From Pratylenchus scribneri (Eukaryota; Nematoda; Chromadorea; Rhabditida; Pratylenchidae), in NCBI GenBank assembly GCA_030063045.1, contig JAQSEB010000059.1, positions 2,542,001-2,606,000 on the forward strand: a DNA stretch of 64,000 nucleotides, read 5' to 3'. The notes beneath the pieces are model-generated. The model was not told the DNA's origin and did no database searches. It was given only the letters and a program-made list of their open reading frames with translations. Shown here piece after piece: positions 19,301-30,514 of this stretch. Both the position numbers and the translations under genes were made by a program. Each line of letters starts with the position of its first letter. Within the stretch, counting starts at the first letter, position 1.

Positions 19301-21580
19301 TGAAGCAATCATTGAAACGGATTGCCGAATGAGTGGAATTGATGTGAAGGCCAAATTTATTCGACCATCAAATGGAATTTTATTTGTTCGAGATCATTCA
19401 CAAAATTGCAGTGCAAAATTCAATGAAACAATGATGGCTGTTTGTTTGCCATATTTTTGGCTAATTTCCAATATAATTTTTGTAGACTCTTTCATTGCCA
19501 ATTCCCTCACATTTAAATTCATCAATTGGATGCCCTCCAATGGAATTGGGTCCAATGCATTGGTCATACATTGTTATTTTGCAGGAAAATGAACATAAAA
19601 ATGGAAAAGGCAACAAAAATAAAATAGTAAAAAATTGGTAAAAATTATTCAGAATTGGGAATGAACATTTTGATGGGCAATGAACGCATTTTCAATGTGA
19701 CCTGCGATTTTAGTAAAACAACAAAAACATTGGAAAAGTTTGGAATTAATTTGCATTCAATTTAATTTATTTGTTCAATTTAAAGCCAAACAATGCCATT
19801 TTCATTGGATGAAGCGAATTTGACGGCAAATAATTCGAATGAGCCACCAAAATTGGAATTGGAAAAAATGGACGGAAATAATCAGCCAATTTCCCTTCAA
19901 ATGTCACTTCTCCGTGATGGCCAACCGGTGAATGCCGTCTCATTGGGCGAAGAATTGGAATTGCGTTGGAATTTTGTGAAAGAATTAGAAAATAATTCAA
20001 TGCCAAAGTGAAATATTAATTATTTTTGGCAGAATTTATTTATTCATTTTTAGATTTGGGATGTTCATTGATTCGTGCATTGCTGAACGAATCGATGGGG
20101 AATTGCCCAATCCGGAGCCATTAACATTGATAATTGATGGGTTAATTCCCTTCTGGCAATATTCACCCAATCTCCGTTCCACAGATGCCCGGAACCCCGT
20201 GTCCATGCCGCCCATCTAATTGGGCCATTGCTCAAAAGGGCGGAGGATGGGGCCATCGAAACCCGATTGAGGGTTTTCCGTTTTGATGGTTCCCGTCGAG
20301 TCCGAATTCGTTGTGCCGTCGATGTTTGCGTGAGAGAATGTGCGCCGGCAAATTGTTCAACGGCAGAGGAAAATTGGAGGAGGAAAAGGGGCATTGAAGG
20401 AGGAGAGGAAATTGGACTGACCACTTTGGGGGAATTGGCCGAATTGGTTCAAAAATATGATCAATTGAGAAGGAATGAGGAAAGGGATGATGATGGATGG
20501 TCGAAAGAAGAGGAAAAACACAACAAAAATGAAGTTGGTCAAATTTATGAAAAATATTGAAAATTTTGAATTGAAGAATAATGGCCGAATGCGCACCAGA
20601 AATAATGGTGGTGGGAATGGATTAGTGCAAAAAAGCACAACAATTTCCGGATCATATACAATAAATGATGATGAAAATGAGGACGAAAGAGAGGAACAAC
20701 AATGGAAGAGACCAACAAAAACACAAATCATTTTAACCGGAAATGGGTTATTTTATTCGGTGGAATTTGATTTGATGAATTAAATCATTTTAGTATAAAA
20801 AAACAAAATCAGCAACAAAGGCCAATAAATTTAGTGGAATTATTGAAAAGGAAAGAAGATGATGAGGCTAAAGGCATTTCAATGGAAATTCCGATTGCAT
20901 TTTTGGGTGGCAAAAAGGACAATATGGCCAATGCCGAATTAAATGGAGAGGAATTGAGGAAAATGGCATGTCAGGGTAAATTCATTCAATTTACAATTTA
21001 TTTTAAATAATTTATTTTTGTAGAATTTCCCACTTCCATTTTGGACTCATCAATGTCCTCCACTTTTTGTATTAACCGTCCATTTGCCATAATTGCCATC
21101 ATTTTCATTGTCATTTTGGTCACCATCCAAATATTCCAATTCATTCGTCATTTTCGCCATCAATTCCCATTTGGCCATCAAAAGAATTCCACCATTTTTG
21201 AGGAGGAAATGAATTTGCCGGATCCACCAATCCCAACAATCCATCCAAATCCACCATTATCCATAAATTCACGCGAATGCGAAATGAATGGATTTGGCGA
21301 GGGTTGACTTCAAATAATCCAAAACCAAGACAATTAAATTAATATTTCAGGTAATTTAACTTTTCGGCATTTGGACAGCTGCCTTCAAGAGGAAGGCAAC
21401 CAATTCACCCGAAATTCTGGCATTTTAATTGGCGAAGAACAAAATCGACGTCAATCAATTTTGAGCGTCGATTCTCCATTCATCATTCGCCCAATTCCCC
21501 ATCCTCGTCAAACCGTATTTCCTCCCACAACAAAAAATGTTTCAACAAAATTTGAACATCATAATACAATTACATTTTAA
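16308..21580 (+). CDS. PAN/Apple-repeat and zona pellucida (ZP) domain transmembrane matrix protein, NOAH/NompA-like
   Basis: The start at 16308 gives a hydrophobic leader (MLLNILFYFLLPSFF); intron 1 is only 34 nt (16399-16432) and keeps phase. At least four PAN/Apple modules follow, each with paired cysteines (GISLQECAKNC; CPSAYAFERFPGY with ECLSACLNAKR; TLEKCKQIC; GECLWACANAGANC). A ZP domain runs from about 19318 to 20380: CRMSGIDVKAKF, TLSLPIPSHLN, NVTCDFS, FGMFIDSCIAERIDG, VRIRCAVDVCVREC. Then come a furin-like site (NWRRKRG), a charged low-complexity spacer, one TM helix (FAIIAIIFIVILVTIQIFQF) and a short cytoplasmic tail ending at 21580. PAN-ZP proteins such as NOAH-1 and NompA build apical extracellular matrix on epidermis and sensory-organ glia; furin cleavage normally frees the ZP polymer. 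The intron 18290-19173 carries a composite repeat. One ZP-region junction near 19620-19660 remains uncertain. Confidence 0.85.
18320..19125. repeat. Composite intronic repeat: ACCGAAACCG clusters flanking a degenerate tandem array
   Basis: Inside one PAN/ZP intron, two clusters rich in AACCGAAACCGAG (about 18325-18430 and 18995-19105) bracket a central block of diverged repeats of roughly 45 bp built around CGGGGCATTTTTGGCTAAAA. Similar short sequences (TTATTAATAGGG at the left, CTTATTAGGG at the right) lie at the outer ends. The flanking exons splice across it, so it is a noncoding insertion. Confidence 0.75.
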
Positions 21581-21599
21581 TTTTTTTCATTAATTTCTG

Positions 21600-21989
21600 T
21601 CAAATTCGATTAAAAATCCATTCTTTAATTGGGTTCTCAATTCTGCTATTTTCCTCTAAGCAACATCCACGCAATTGAAGTGAATATAAATTGTCATATT
21701 CCTTCGAAATCAGCGACGATGCCCCAATTCGGCCCAATCGAATTAGGGCATTTCCATCCTCATCCGTTTGCTGAAAATTATTTTATTTTTCATTATTTGT
21801 GAATTTGTAACGAACGGATGTTTGAAATGTTTGGAGTACTGAAATCCGAATTACTTCCTCCCGGAATCCATTAGGGCATTGGCCGGTTCGGCCTTGGAGT
21901 AGGCAAAAATCCATTGAAACAAAATGGAAAAAATAAATGGAAAAAATGAGGAAAATAAATTGCCAAAAATTGAAATAAAGGGAGAACAT
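21600..21989 (-). CDS. Small predicted secreted protein, four cysteines after the leader
   Basis: Two exons, 21989-21816 and 21770-21600, joined by a 45-nt intron in phase 0, give about 114 residues. The N-terminus is strongly hydrophobic (MFSLYFNFWQFIFLIFSIYF), like a signal peptide or anchor. The remainder carries cysteines in FCLLQG, GQCPNG and RGCCLEEN. No known domain is recognised. The stop lies 19 bp from the stop of the convergent PAN/ZP gene, so the 3' UTRs should overlap. The second exon has clear coding character; the first is supported by phase and leader only. Confidence 0.55.
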
Positions 21990-22264
21990 TGGCTGAATTA
22001 AAATTAATATTGAATGAAATGTGGACAATTTAATTTGCCAATAAATTTGATTTGTGGAAATTTGACCCAATTTTATTGTGATTTTTTGAGTTGAATTGAA
22101 ATGAGCAAAAAACATTTTCAAGTGATCGTAGGATTTCTTTGTGAAAGAAAATGATGAATTTTGATTGATTTTGGGCAAATAAAATGAATTTTGGCCAATA
22201 TTAATATTTAATTTATTAAAAAGATGCAAAATTCGGATTAAAGAAAAGGAGAATTGGTTAATTA

Positions 22265-22985
22265 TAGATGAGAGAATGACAAAGTTTCCGGAATTGTATT
22301 TTTGATTGTAAATATATTTATTTTTTCTTTCCGGAATTGTTATTGTGTTTTTCTTTCCGGAATTGTAATTGTGTTTTTCTTTCCGGAATTGTAATTGTGT
22401 TTTTCTTTCCGGAATTATAAATGTGTTTTTCTTTACGGAATTGTAATTGTGTTTTTCTTTCCGGAATTGTAAATGTGTTTCTCTTTCCGGAATTGTAATT
22501 GTGTTTTTCTTTCCGGAATTGTAATTGTGTTTTTCTTTCCGGAATTGTAATTGTGTTTTTCTTTCCGGAATTGTAATTGTGTTTTTCTTTCCGGAATTGT
22601 AAATGTGTTTTTCTTTACGGAATTGTAATTGTGTTTTTCTTTCCGGAATTGTAAATGTGTTTCTCTTTCCGGAATTGTAAATGTGTTTTCCTTTCCGGAA
22701 TTGTAAATGTGTTTTTCTTTACGGAATTGTAATTGTGTTTTTCTTTCCGGAATTGTAAATGTGTTTCTCTTTCCGGAATTGTAATTGTGTTTTTCTTTCC
22801 GGAATTGTAATTGTGTTTTTCTTTCCGGAATTGTAATTGTGTTTTTCTTTCCGGAATTGTAAATGTGTTTCTCTTTCCGGAATTGTAATTGTGTTTTTCT
22901 TTCCGGAATTGTAATTGTGTTTTTCTTTCCGGAATTATAAATGTATATTCCTTTCCGGAGGGATTGCAAATGGATTTCAAATGTG
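22265..22985. repeat. 26-bp minisatellite array 2, opposite orientation to array 1
   Basis: About 25 copies of TTCCGGAATTGTAATTGTGT plus TTTTCT, the reverse complement of the 1.6-2.0 kb unit, with the same variant positions (ATTG or AATG; TTTTTC or TTTCTC; CTTTCC or CTTTAC). It lies between two minus-strand genes and is not in an exon. The right flank (TCCGGAGGGATTGCAAATGG) is related to one flank of array 1. The long minus-strand frames across it are false. Confidence 0.93.
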
Positions 22986-23230
22986 TTTATTTTGAATATA
23001 AATTTTTGATTAAATTAGTCAATGATTTTGCTTTGCAATTCGAAGTACAACTATTTAAGGCATACCAAATTTTGGTAATGGAAGATATGTATATAATAGT
23101 AGTATTAATAACATCCCAAATCCCATCAATGGAAAAGCAAATTGAAATCATTTCATTTATAATGGAAATAAATTGATGAAAATATTACATGAAAATTCAA
23201 CAAAATGAATGGATGAACCAAATATTCAAA

Positions 23231-24824
23231 TTATTCGGCTGCTGTTTGACTTCGCATCAATTTTTGGCGGAAATATCGAACCCGTTCATTTCCCTTTTTC
23301 TTCTCCCAAATTCGTTCCACCTCTCTTCTGGCTCCTTGAATTAAATGTTTGGATCCACCACCGTTCATATATTTCAGGAATAGAAGGAATGGTTCGTGCC
23401 GATTATAATAAACAGAATCCGTGAAAACTCTGAAAAAATTAATTTCAAATATTCATATTAAAATTAACTCTACCTGTAATTTTCCCTCGACAAAACTGCA
23501 TTTCTCAATGGTTCGCACCAATTCTCGAGGAGGCATTCCAATTTTTGGAATCTTTTTAATTCCTCCTCCCGACTCATTCCATCATCCACCTTTTAAATAA
23601 TATTAATTTAATTTTATAAAATATTCCGATTAATTTTTTACATCCAATGTTTGGAACACTTTATGATAAAAATTGTCCCAACTCATTCTGGCCATCCCTT
23701 AATTAATTTATAAATAATATTTTGATTGAATATTGGGGTACCTTTTGGATTAATTCGGCATAAAACATTGCAAAGGAATCGAACAATTTCGGGATGTTGA
23801 ATGCTAAAGCACACTTTCTTCCAACAAAGGAAACCTTCAATAATAATATTTATAAATTAGTGTCCATTATTTTGCCCTCAAACCAATTGTTTCCATCTGC
23901 CCTTCGCTCAATCCGCCCCTTCAATATTCATTTATATTTATATTAATTAAATGAATTCACCAAAGTCGTTGGACTAATTCTAAGAATCCATTTGTGAGGG
24001 CAAATCGAAAAACGAGCATTAATCTTTGATCCACAATGAGTCGATCTGGCCGATATAAACGTGCCCATTCTTGTCGATCCTCTAACATACGAAGCCAAAA
24101 ATGATAAACTGGATGGGCATCCAATTTCTTTCTGCCAATATTCGGGCATATTATAAATTATATTAAGCCTTTTTTATTATTCCCACTTGAATGCCCGTCT
24201 TCGATTTTTGTCAAAAATGGAATCATCATCCAACAATTCGTCCATTGCATAACAACACGCAAATTGGAATTTCATTTGTGCCCAATCTTTGCATTGAATT
24301 TCCACAATATGTTTGGCCGTTGCCAAATCATCAATTTTAAGGCTGAATTACCCCCAAATATTTTGACTCTTTCTATCCTTTTCACCTTGTTGGCCTCCAA
24401 ATTAGGCAATCATAAAAAATGCGCAAATAATCGGCCTTTTCCAAAATTCGAAGGGCACTTCTTTGTGGTTTATAAAGTGAATGGGCAGAATCAAGGCTTT
24501 GTGCCTTTTGTTTGAATGCCGCCTTTCGAATTGCCCTATTTTCCTCCTCCGGAAATATTTGAGCATGTTTTTCGGCTAAAATTCTGAATTTGGCCCATTT
24601 GTTTTAAAAAACTGACTCCATCGATTTAATTCGCCGATGGCCTCCTCCAATGTGTCCAAAATGATTGTTTTCATTCCATCCCCAATTCCATTCCATTGGA
24701 GCACTGAATGCCGACTATCCTCTTTGAATTGTTCCAAACGGCGCCATCGCAATTTGGCACGGATGATGGCCAGTACTATGGCACGAAGGGCGGTGGATGA
24801 GAGTGAAGGCGGAGAATTGTTCAT
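23231..24824 (-). CDS. Unrecognised, probably all-helical protein
   Basis: Start MNNSPPSLSS at 24824. Exons join by consensus sites to an end at 23231 (RSQTAAE stop), roughly 480-530 residues. Recognisable coding blocks in order: RAKLRWRRLEQFKEDSRHSV, AEKHAQIFPEEENRAIRKAA, LKIDDLATAKHIVEIQCKDW with FQFACCYAMDELLDDD, HPVYHFWLRMLEDRQEWARL, LMLVFRFALTNGFLELVQRL, VSFVGRKCALAFNIPKLFDS, VDDGMSREEELKRFQKLECL, ending in VFTDSVYYNRHEPFLLFLKY and a basic tail. The pattern of amphipathic helices with FW...L and FA...G.LELV motifs resembles nematode-restricted helical-repeat proteins, but I cannot name a family. There is no signal peptide or membrane span, suggesting a cytoplasmic or nuclear protein. The junctions near 23890 and 23845 do not agree in phase in my model and need transcript support. 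Confidence 0.65.
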
Positions 24825-25871
24825 TTTTAATATTTAAAATGAAATTTAAGAAAATATTTTGTGAATTATTGTGCTAAATTCGTAAAGTTTAAGAAAGGAA
24901 AATATTTGTTAAAAATGGATGGAATAAGTGTTTTCATGAAAAAATAAAGGGGACACCAGCCGATGGACTTTTTTGACTTGGCCAAAAAGCAGCCCAACCA
25001 GCCGATTGCACTGATCATTCATTCCTTTGTGAAACAAAGAATAAATGAAGGAAAGGGAAGGGGGAAGGGGATGGCTGTTTTTCGAGGATTTGTGTTGCTC
25101 GATGGGGATGATTAGCCAAGGAAATTATTGGAATGACTAATAAAAGTAACATTCTCACAATTAGTTGGAACTGGAATTATTCATTTTTGGTATTTAATTA
25201 TACTGTACTATGTATTGTCATTTTCCTTTTAGACAGAATATTATTCATAGAAAAGAAATTGCTAGGGGTAAAATCAAAATATTAAGGGAAAAATGGGCGA
25301 TATATTTATTTGTCAATTTTCGTTCAAATATTTTCGATCCATTTTCTCACATTGGCCATGAGGAGCAGTTGCGGCTGTTCCATCCTCTGTTCTTCGTCTT
25401 GGCCTCAACTTTTTATCCACCTTCTCATCGAGATTGGGGCCAAAAGGTCAAAGGGTAAAAAAGAATGGGGAAGGTGGATTTTTTTTTATTACAGCTGGCT
25501 AAGAAAATCCGCACCAGCCGGAGTCCCTTTGGGGGAGAAGGGATGGGATGAATGTGAAGTGGAATTTGAGTGTGGCGATGGACTGGGGCGGGGAGGATTA
25601 CCAACAAGCTTTTCATTCATAAAATAAAATATAAAATCGATTAATCCCCAGACAAGTGAATGTTCTCATTTTGCCGAATTTATCAACATTTTTTGTTAAG
25701 CATTCTCAGACGGATAAGTTCACTGTCTCGGCTGACTCAAATTTTATGAATTGAATCCATCCATTTTTGTTATGTAAACAAATTCTCCACCCAGTCAGAA
25801 TCCACTTCAACAAATTTCATCATTTTTATGGCTTTTTTTTTTATTTATTTGGCACTTTTCATTGTTCTTGT
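24825..25871. other. Intergenic, 1 kb without a supported gene
   Basis: Lies upstream of the helical-protein gene and downstream of the K+ channel stop at 25872. Contains a purine-rich patch (GAAAGGGAAGGGGGAAGGGG near 25050) and a GC-richer stretch at 25430-25600 with no convincing frame on either strand. Confidence 0.4.
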
Positions 25872-28213
25872 TTATTCCCCATCTTCTTGAACATTTGCCA
25901 ATTTTGTGCCCATTTTTGGCCCTTCAATTTGTCCATTCACAATTTCGGTTGCCATCATTCCCCTCATCAATATCCCCGTCAATGTTCCAATTCCACGATG
26001 AATTTCCTCCAATTTCAATTCCATTCCATTTATTCGTTCATTCAAATTTCGTTGATCATTTCCCATTGACTGGACCAATTCCAATGCATTTTGGCTAATC
26101 TATTCAAAATTCCATTTATAATTCCATTTTGTTTGTTATTTACTTTTGCGACTTCATCCAACGATGTGCCTCCATCCACTTCCGCCAATGTTCGTTGTTC
26201 TTTTCTCAATTTCCTCAGTGTACAAATTGCGGCACTCAATCTTCGCTCATGATGCCGGACCAAATCCTAAATAATAAATTTATTCAAAATATGAGAGAAA
26301 TTGAGCATTACTCGATCAGCATTTTGTCTATTTTTGTAAATGAACCAACTTTCTTTGAGCACTTGGGCGGCTGTCATTTTCAACTAATTATTCAAATATT
26401 AATTAATTTGATCGAATTGGCCCACACTCCGCGCATGTTTTGTTTTGGCCATAAAATTATGGACTCTTTCCTCTGCCTGGGTCAATGATATTTTCTGGAC
26501 AATTACGGCCACAATCATGCTGGCCACACAAACGCCAACCACCCCAGTCATAATGGCCATCAATCGACCACAACTGGTCACCGGATAAATGTCACCTTTT
26601 TGTATTAAAATTGGTCATAGTGAATGAGAGAATAACCATATCCGATGGTCAAAAATGTGACACACATCATCCAAATGGCATTATAATAGGATTGAATTGT
26701 GCCAATGGCAATATCACTGAAATATTGAATTAAATTAATGAATTATTATTATTTAATAAGATTGGATTATTAAAATGAATATATGTGTCAATGACAATAA
26801 TGCCTATAAGGACTTTATCCTACTGTACCCCCATTTTTACCCCGTCAACCTATCAATCAAAGATTGCCCCAATCTACCTTTTTTAATTCGCCGCTCCTTT
26901 CCCCACTAAATGTTCACTTTTTGGTTCATTTTCCCACACTTGCGATGTTCTATTATCATTATCACATTTTTTCCCGCATAACATATAAATACTATATTAA
27001 ATAAAGTCAAGACCAACTAAACCTAATCCTCTTCTTTAGGCCACTGGAGGCTTAGGCTCTCGGCGAAGGCCCGGGGCGAGATCTTAAGCCCAATCTTGCC
27101 CAGAACAAACCTTAGTCCCGGGAATATGGATTGTAAATAAAAATGATATTGATATTGGATTAGCCAGAGGCATTCTAATTTGTTCATTTTTATATCATAA
27201 GTATCTGCTTATAATCCCCAGTTGGCCACCTTTCACAAAGTCGAAGTACATAGGCACCGATCAGCCAAAAATTAAACTAAAAATTTATTGTTGAATTCAA
27301 ATTAAATGCCAAAAACGCACAACAAAAGTGGCAAGTGCCAAACCTAAATAAAGGGAATATAAATATTCAATTTGGCAATATTTTAACCGGGATAAAGGAA
27401 AAGCATTCGTTTGAGCATAAATCTGGTGTCCGTTTTGACTCGATTCAGACCGGCAATGGATTTGGCAGCCGCATCCGTGGAAAGGCGAGAATGCAAATGA
27501 AGGCACCGGGGAAGCCAATAAAGGCGAAGGAACATTAAAGAACAAAGAAATGGATCACCAATTGGCCAAAACAAATAGGGAATTGGACAAATGGAACAGA
27601 CCAAAATCTGAATAATATTTTGGTTGGGTGGAGAATATAAACACATGAGAATACTTCAAAAATAATCTTCGTCTTTTGGCGACTGCTCAATGCGGTTTGC
27701 CAATTGTGAACATTGTTTTGGTGCATATAAATCTTAAAATTAATTAATTAATCGATTATTAATGAACACATTTGCCTTCAATTCAATCCAATGATATCGT
27801 AAAATGGACAAAATGAGGGCAAAAGTGCAAGCCAAAATGCCAATCCTCAACAATTGTTCCATTTTTGGCATTGAGGCAAATGCGAATTCATTGGCCAAAA
27901 TCATTGTGCCAATTCCAACCAAAGCCAAAATCAATGCAAAATCACCGACAAATCGACGATTTCCCATCAATTGACGGCCAGTTTCGGAACCACTTTTTTG
28001 GGCAATTCTTCAAAAAATGATTTGAATTTTTTGAATATTCGAATGAATTTGAGGTATATTTTTGGGGGAAACGGACCCAATTTGGTGTTGAAATTGAACG
28101 GTGGTTGGGGGCAAAAGATGTTTGGAGAATGGAATTAAGGAAAGACGACGACGCCAATTTTGGGATATTCGAACAGAATTTGAGGATGGAATCATTTGAA
28201 TGGAGGAATACAT
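25872..28213 (-). CDS. Small-conductance Ca2+-activated K+ channel (SK/KCNN family, nematode KCNL-type)
   Basis: The start MYSSIQMIPS at 28213 leads to QLMGNRRFVGDFALIL (S1), then IYMHQNNVHNWQTA, ILVCSICPIP (S3), LMFLRLYWLPRC and RLSTDAAAKSIAGLNRVKTD (S4-S5 linker), FNFWLIGAYVLRLCE (S5), and the pore NAIWMMCVTFLTIGYG joined across an intron to DIYPVTSCG, giving the K+ filter GYGD. S6 is followed by SLTQAEERVHNFM and AAQVLKESWFIYKNR, the calmodulin-binding domain, then a predicted coiled coil ending at 25872. SK channels are opened by calmodulin-bound Ca2+ and set neuronal or muscle after-hyperpolarisation. Order and phase of the short introns agree with the family alignment. One intron (about 26715-27245) hosts a dispersed repeat. 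The S3-S4 extracellular part is shorter than in vertebrate SKs. Which kcnl paralogue this is cannot be told. Confidence 0.92.
26812..27125. repeat. Dispersed repeat copy A, within a K+ channel intron
   Basis: Shares ordered blocks with 50975-51240: CTACTGTACCCC, then TCAATCAAA.ATTGCCCCAATCT, then ATCACATTT..CCCGCA, then GGCCAC.GG.GGCTTA with TCTC.GGCGA. The copies are diverged but collinear and in the same orientation. No open frame or terminal repeats are clear; it could be a decayed nonautonomous element. Confidence 0.6.
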
Positions 28214-28315
28214 TTTGGAAGAATATGCGGGAATTTAACAATTTTATTAGCAAACAAAACAAAAATGATGGGAAAGAATTTGAATTTGAATGAAGTGGAA
28301 GTGAGAGGAGAATTG

Positions 28316-28353
28316 TTGAATTGAATTGAATTGAATTGAATTGAATTGAATTG
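28316..28353. repeat. (TTGAA)n microsatellite
   Basis: Seven uninterrupted copies of the pentamer TTGAA between the K+ channel start and the aldo-keto-reductase-like gene. It lies about 100 bp upstream of the proposed channel start. Confidence 0.9.
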
Positions 28354-28543
28354 GGCCATTCCCCCTCCCCCAACATTTGGCCAACCAATTTCCTCCTTTT
28401 TATGCCCTGTTGAGTCAACAATTTTAGCGTAAATAATTTCCTCTTTCCTCGCTCAAATTCGGTGGCATAAATTCCTTTGAATTGTCCCCAAAATGCATTT
28501 TAAGCAGATTAAAATGTCCACCAAAATATTCATATTTATTCAC

Positions 28544-29651
28544 TCACTTATATGGACTGGGAATTTGTTGATTTCCTCCGGAGGCAAAAAAATCATCCAA
28601 TCTTTTTCTGTCCTCCGGGCAAATTTGAAAATCGAAAATATTCATTTGTTCGGCAATTCTTTTTTTGTTCAAAGATGCCGGAAAAATGATGGCCATTTTC
28701 TGTTCAAAAAGCCACCGATGAAATAGCTTTAAAAAAATAATAATAAATAATTAAATATTTAATTAATTAACTTGTGTTGCTGTTTTTCCATATTTCTTTG
28801 CGCATTCCCTCAAAAAATTTGACAAAATTTGGCCACCTCCAAAATTGCCACCTTTTCCGTAAATATTTCCAATTCCATTTTCCATTCCAATAATCAGCCG
28901 AATATTCAGCCTTTCGCTCATTTCTTTTATTTTCTCAAAATTCTCCACTAATTGTTTTAGTCCAATCTTTTCAAAAAAAAAAAATATTCAATGAAAATAT
29001 TCATCAAAAATTACCATCCAACATTTTGGTTTTATTGTTGTCTTTTTGTGAATTTGTTCAATTTCTTCTGCCTTCAATTTTCCGCATAAACCAATTAAAA
29101 TTGAATTCAATTTCAATTCAACAATTTTGCCTTCCAAATATTGCCAAATGTCCAAAATTTGGTCCAATGGTTTTTTCCGGCACTTTTCTTTGTCCATTTC
29201 AATAATCACCACATTTTCCCCAATTTCCGGCTGCTTCAAAATTAATAAAATTATATTCTTTATTTTTATTCACCTTTTCCTCTGCCTTTCTTCTAATCCT
29301 CTGCTTTTCATGTCCAATTTCGATGAAAATTAAATCCAACTTATTTTCTAATATTTTTTCGAATAATTCTTCCCCAATTCCTCTTCCAGCATTTATTTTT
29401 GTACTTATAAAAATTTTGCCATCCATTTCTTCTGCTCCAAATACCATAATCGAATTTATATTTTCTATTTGAGTTTGCCCACCGGCATCAATACAAAAAT
29501 GACGACATCCGGCATTGAATGCATTTTTGGCCAAATCATTCTGCACTAATTGATGGAATTAATCAGAAAATAAGCCAACCATCTGCTGAATTTGATGAAA
29601 TGGCAACGAAAAACCGCCAAATGGAATTTGAATTTCAACCAAATTTTCCAT
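28544..29651 (-). CDS. Divergent aldo-keto-reductase-fold protein, probably a pseudoenzyme
   Basis: Start MENLVEIQIPFGGFSLPFHQ at 29651; stop at 28544-28546. Exons give an AKR-like barrel: NAFNAGCRHFCIDAGGQ (beta2 region), GKIFISTKI, ILDIWQYLEG, IGLCGKLKAEEIEQIHKK, LRECAKKYGKTATQ, HRWLFEQKMAIIFPASLNKK and IAEQMNIFDFQICPEDRKRL. Active AKRs have D...Y in the beta2 loop and a PKS lysine that grips NADPH. Here the loop reads IDAGGQTQIENINS without the Tyr, and the cofactor motif reads FPAS without the Lys. The closest functional analogy is the glutamate-cysteine ligase modifier subunit, an AKR-fold protein that has also lost catalysis, but the C-terminus looks more like true AKRs. The role therefore stays open. 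The length (about 300 residues) is normal for the fold. Confidence 0.7.
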
Positions 29652-30514
29652 TCTTTGAAATATTTTTGCGATGAGAAATTAAATAATATTTAATATTGGA
29701 TTGAATCAAAGGGAAAATGTGAATTTAATGGCCAAAAAATCGATGCGGAATAAATTATTAAAATAAAATGGCTTTAAAAAATATTATCGAGAGAATTGGT
29801 GGCCAATTTTTAGTGATTTTCTATCAATTTTAATTGAATTGAATTAATAACAAGGAACAGCAGACCAATTCCCCTTCAATTTTTTAAAAATATGAGGATA
29901 ATTTAATAAACATTGGAGTGTATTTTTATGGAATAATTTAAATAAAAATTTTATCAATAAATTGGATAGACAAAATACTTGATGAAATGTTTGTTGAATT
30001 TATTTAAGAAAAAAAATCATTTTTGGGTAAATTATTTATTGGAAAATAGGAAGGCGGATATCCCTTTAAGAAAGAAAGAAAATTTATGCTATTTTACCCG
30101 CAAAGAGAGTAAATGTAATTAACCCAAAAAAAAAGATTTTCTGGCACATAAATCTTCCCTAAAATGGGCCAAATGGCCAATCTAATTTTAACATAGGAAA
30201 GGGGAAAGGCGCATGCCAAATACATTCCGCAGAAAAGAAATATTCATTTTAGTGCATAAAAAACATTTGGGAGAATATTGGAAAGAAAAGTCAATTTTTA
30301 AATGGGTGGTTGACAAATTGACATGGCACCGACCAATTTGAAATGGCACCAATGAAGGCATCCCTCATTCCCTTGGGACCATATAAATGGCCTTATCCGC
30401 ATTTGAATTGTTGGAAAATGTGGTTAAAAAGTGAAAAATAATATACAAAAAATGACAATTTTATATATTTATTTTTCATAAAATTAAAATTAGACATGAA
30501 ATGGTACAAAATAA
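29652..30514. other. Intergenic, very AT-rich
   Basis: About 860 nt with no supported exon, between the start of the AKR-like gene and the stop of the next minus-strand receptor gene. It should include the AKR-like promoter. No repeats or RNA genes were noticed. Confidence 0.45.

Noticed and set aside
22433..22980. Minus-strand repeat-encoded frames of 120-180 codons
   Set aside because: Same minisatellite, intergenic, no start context or splice partner.
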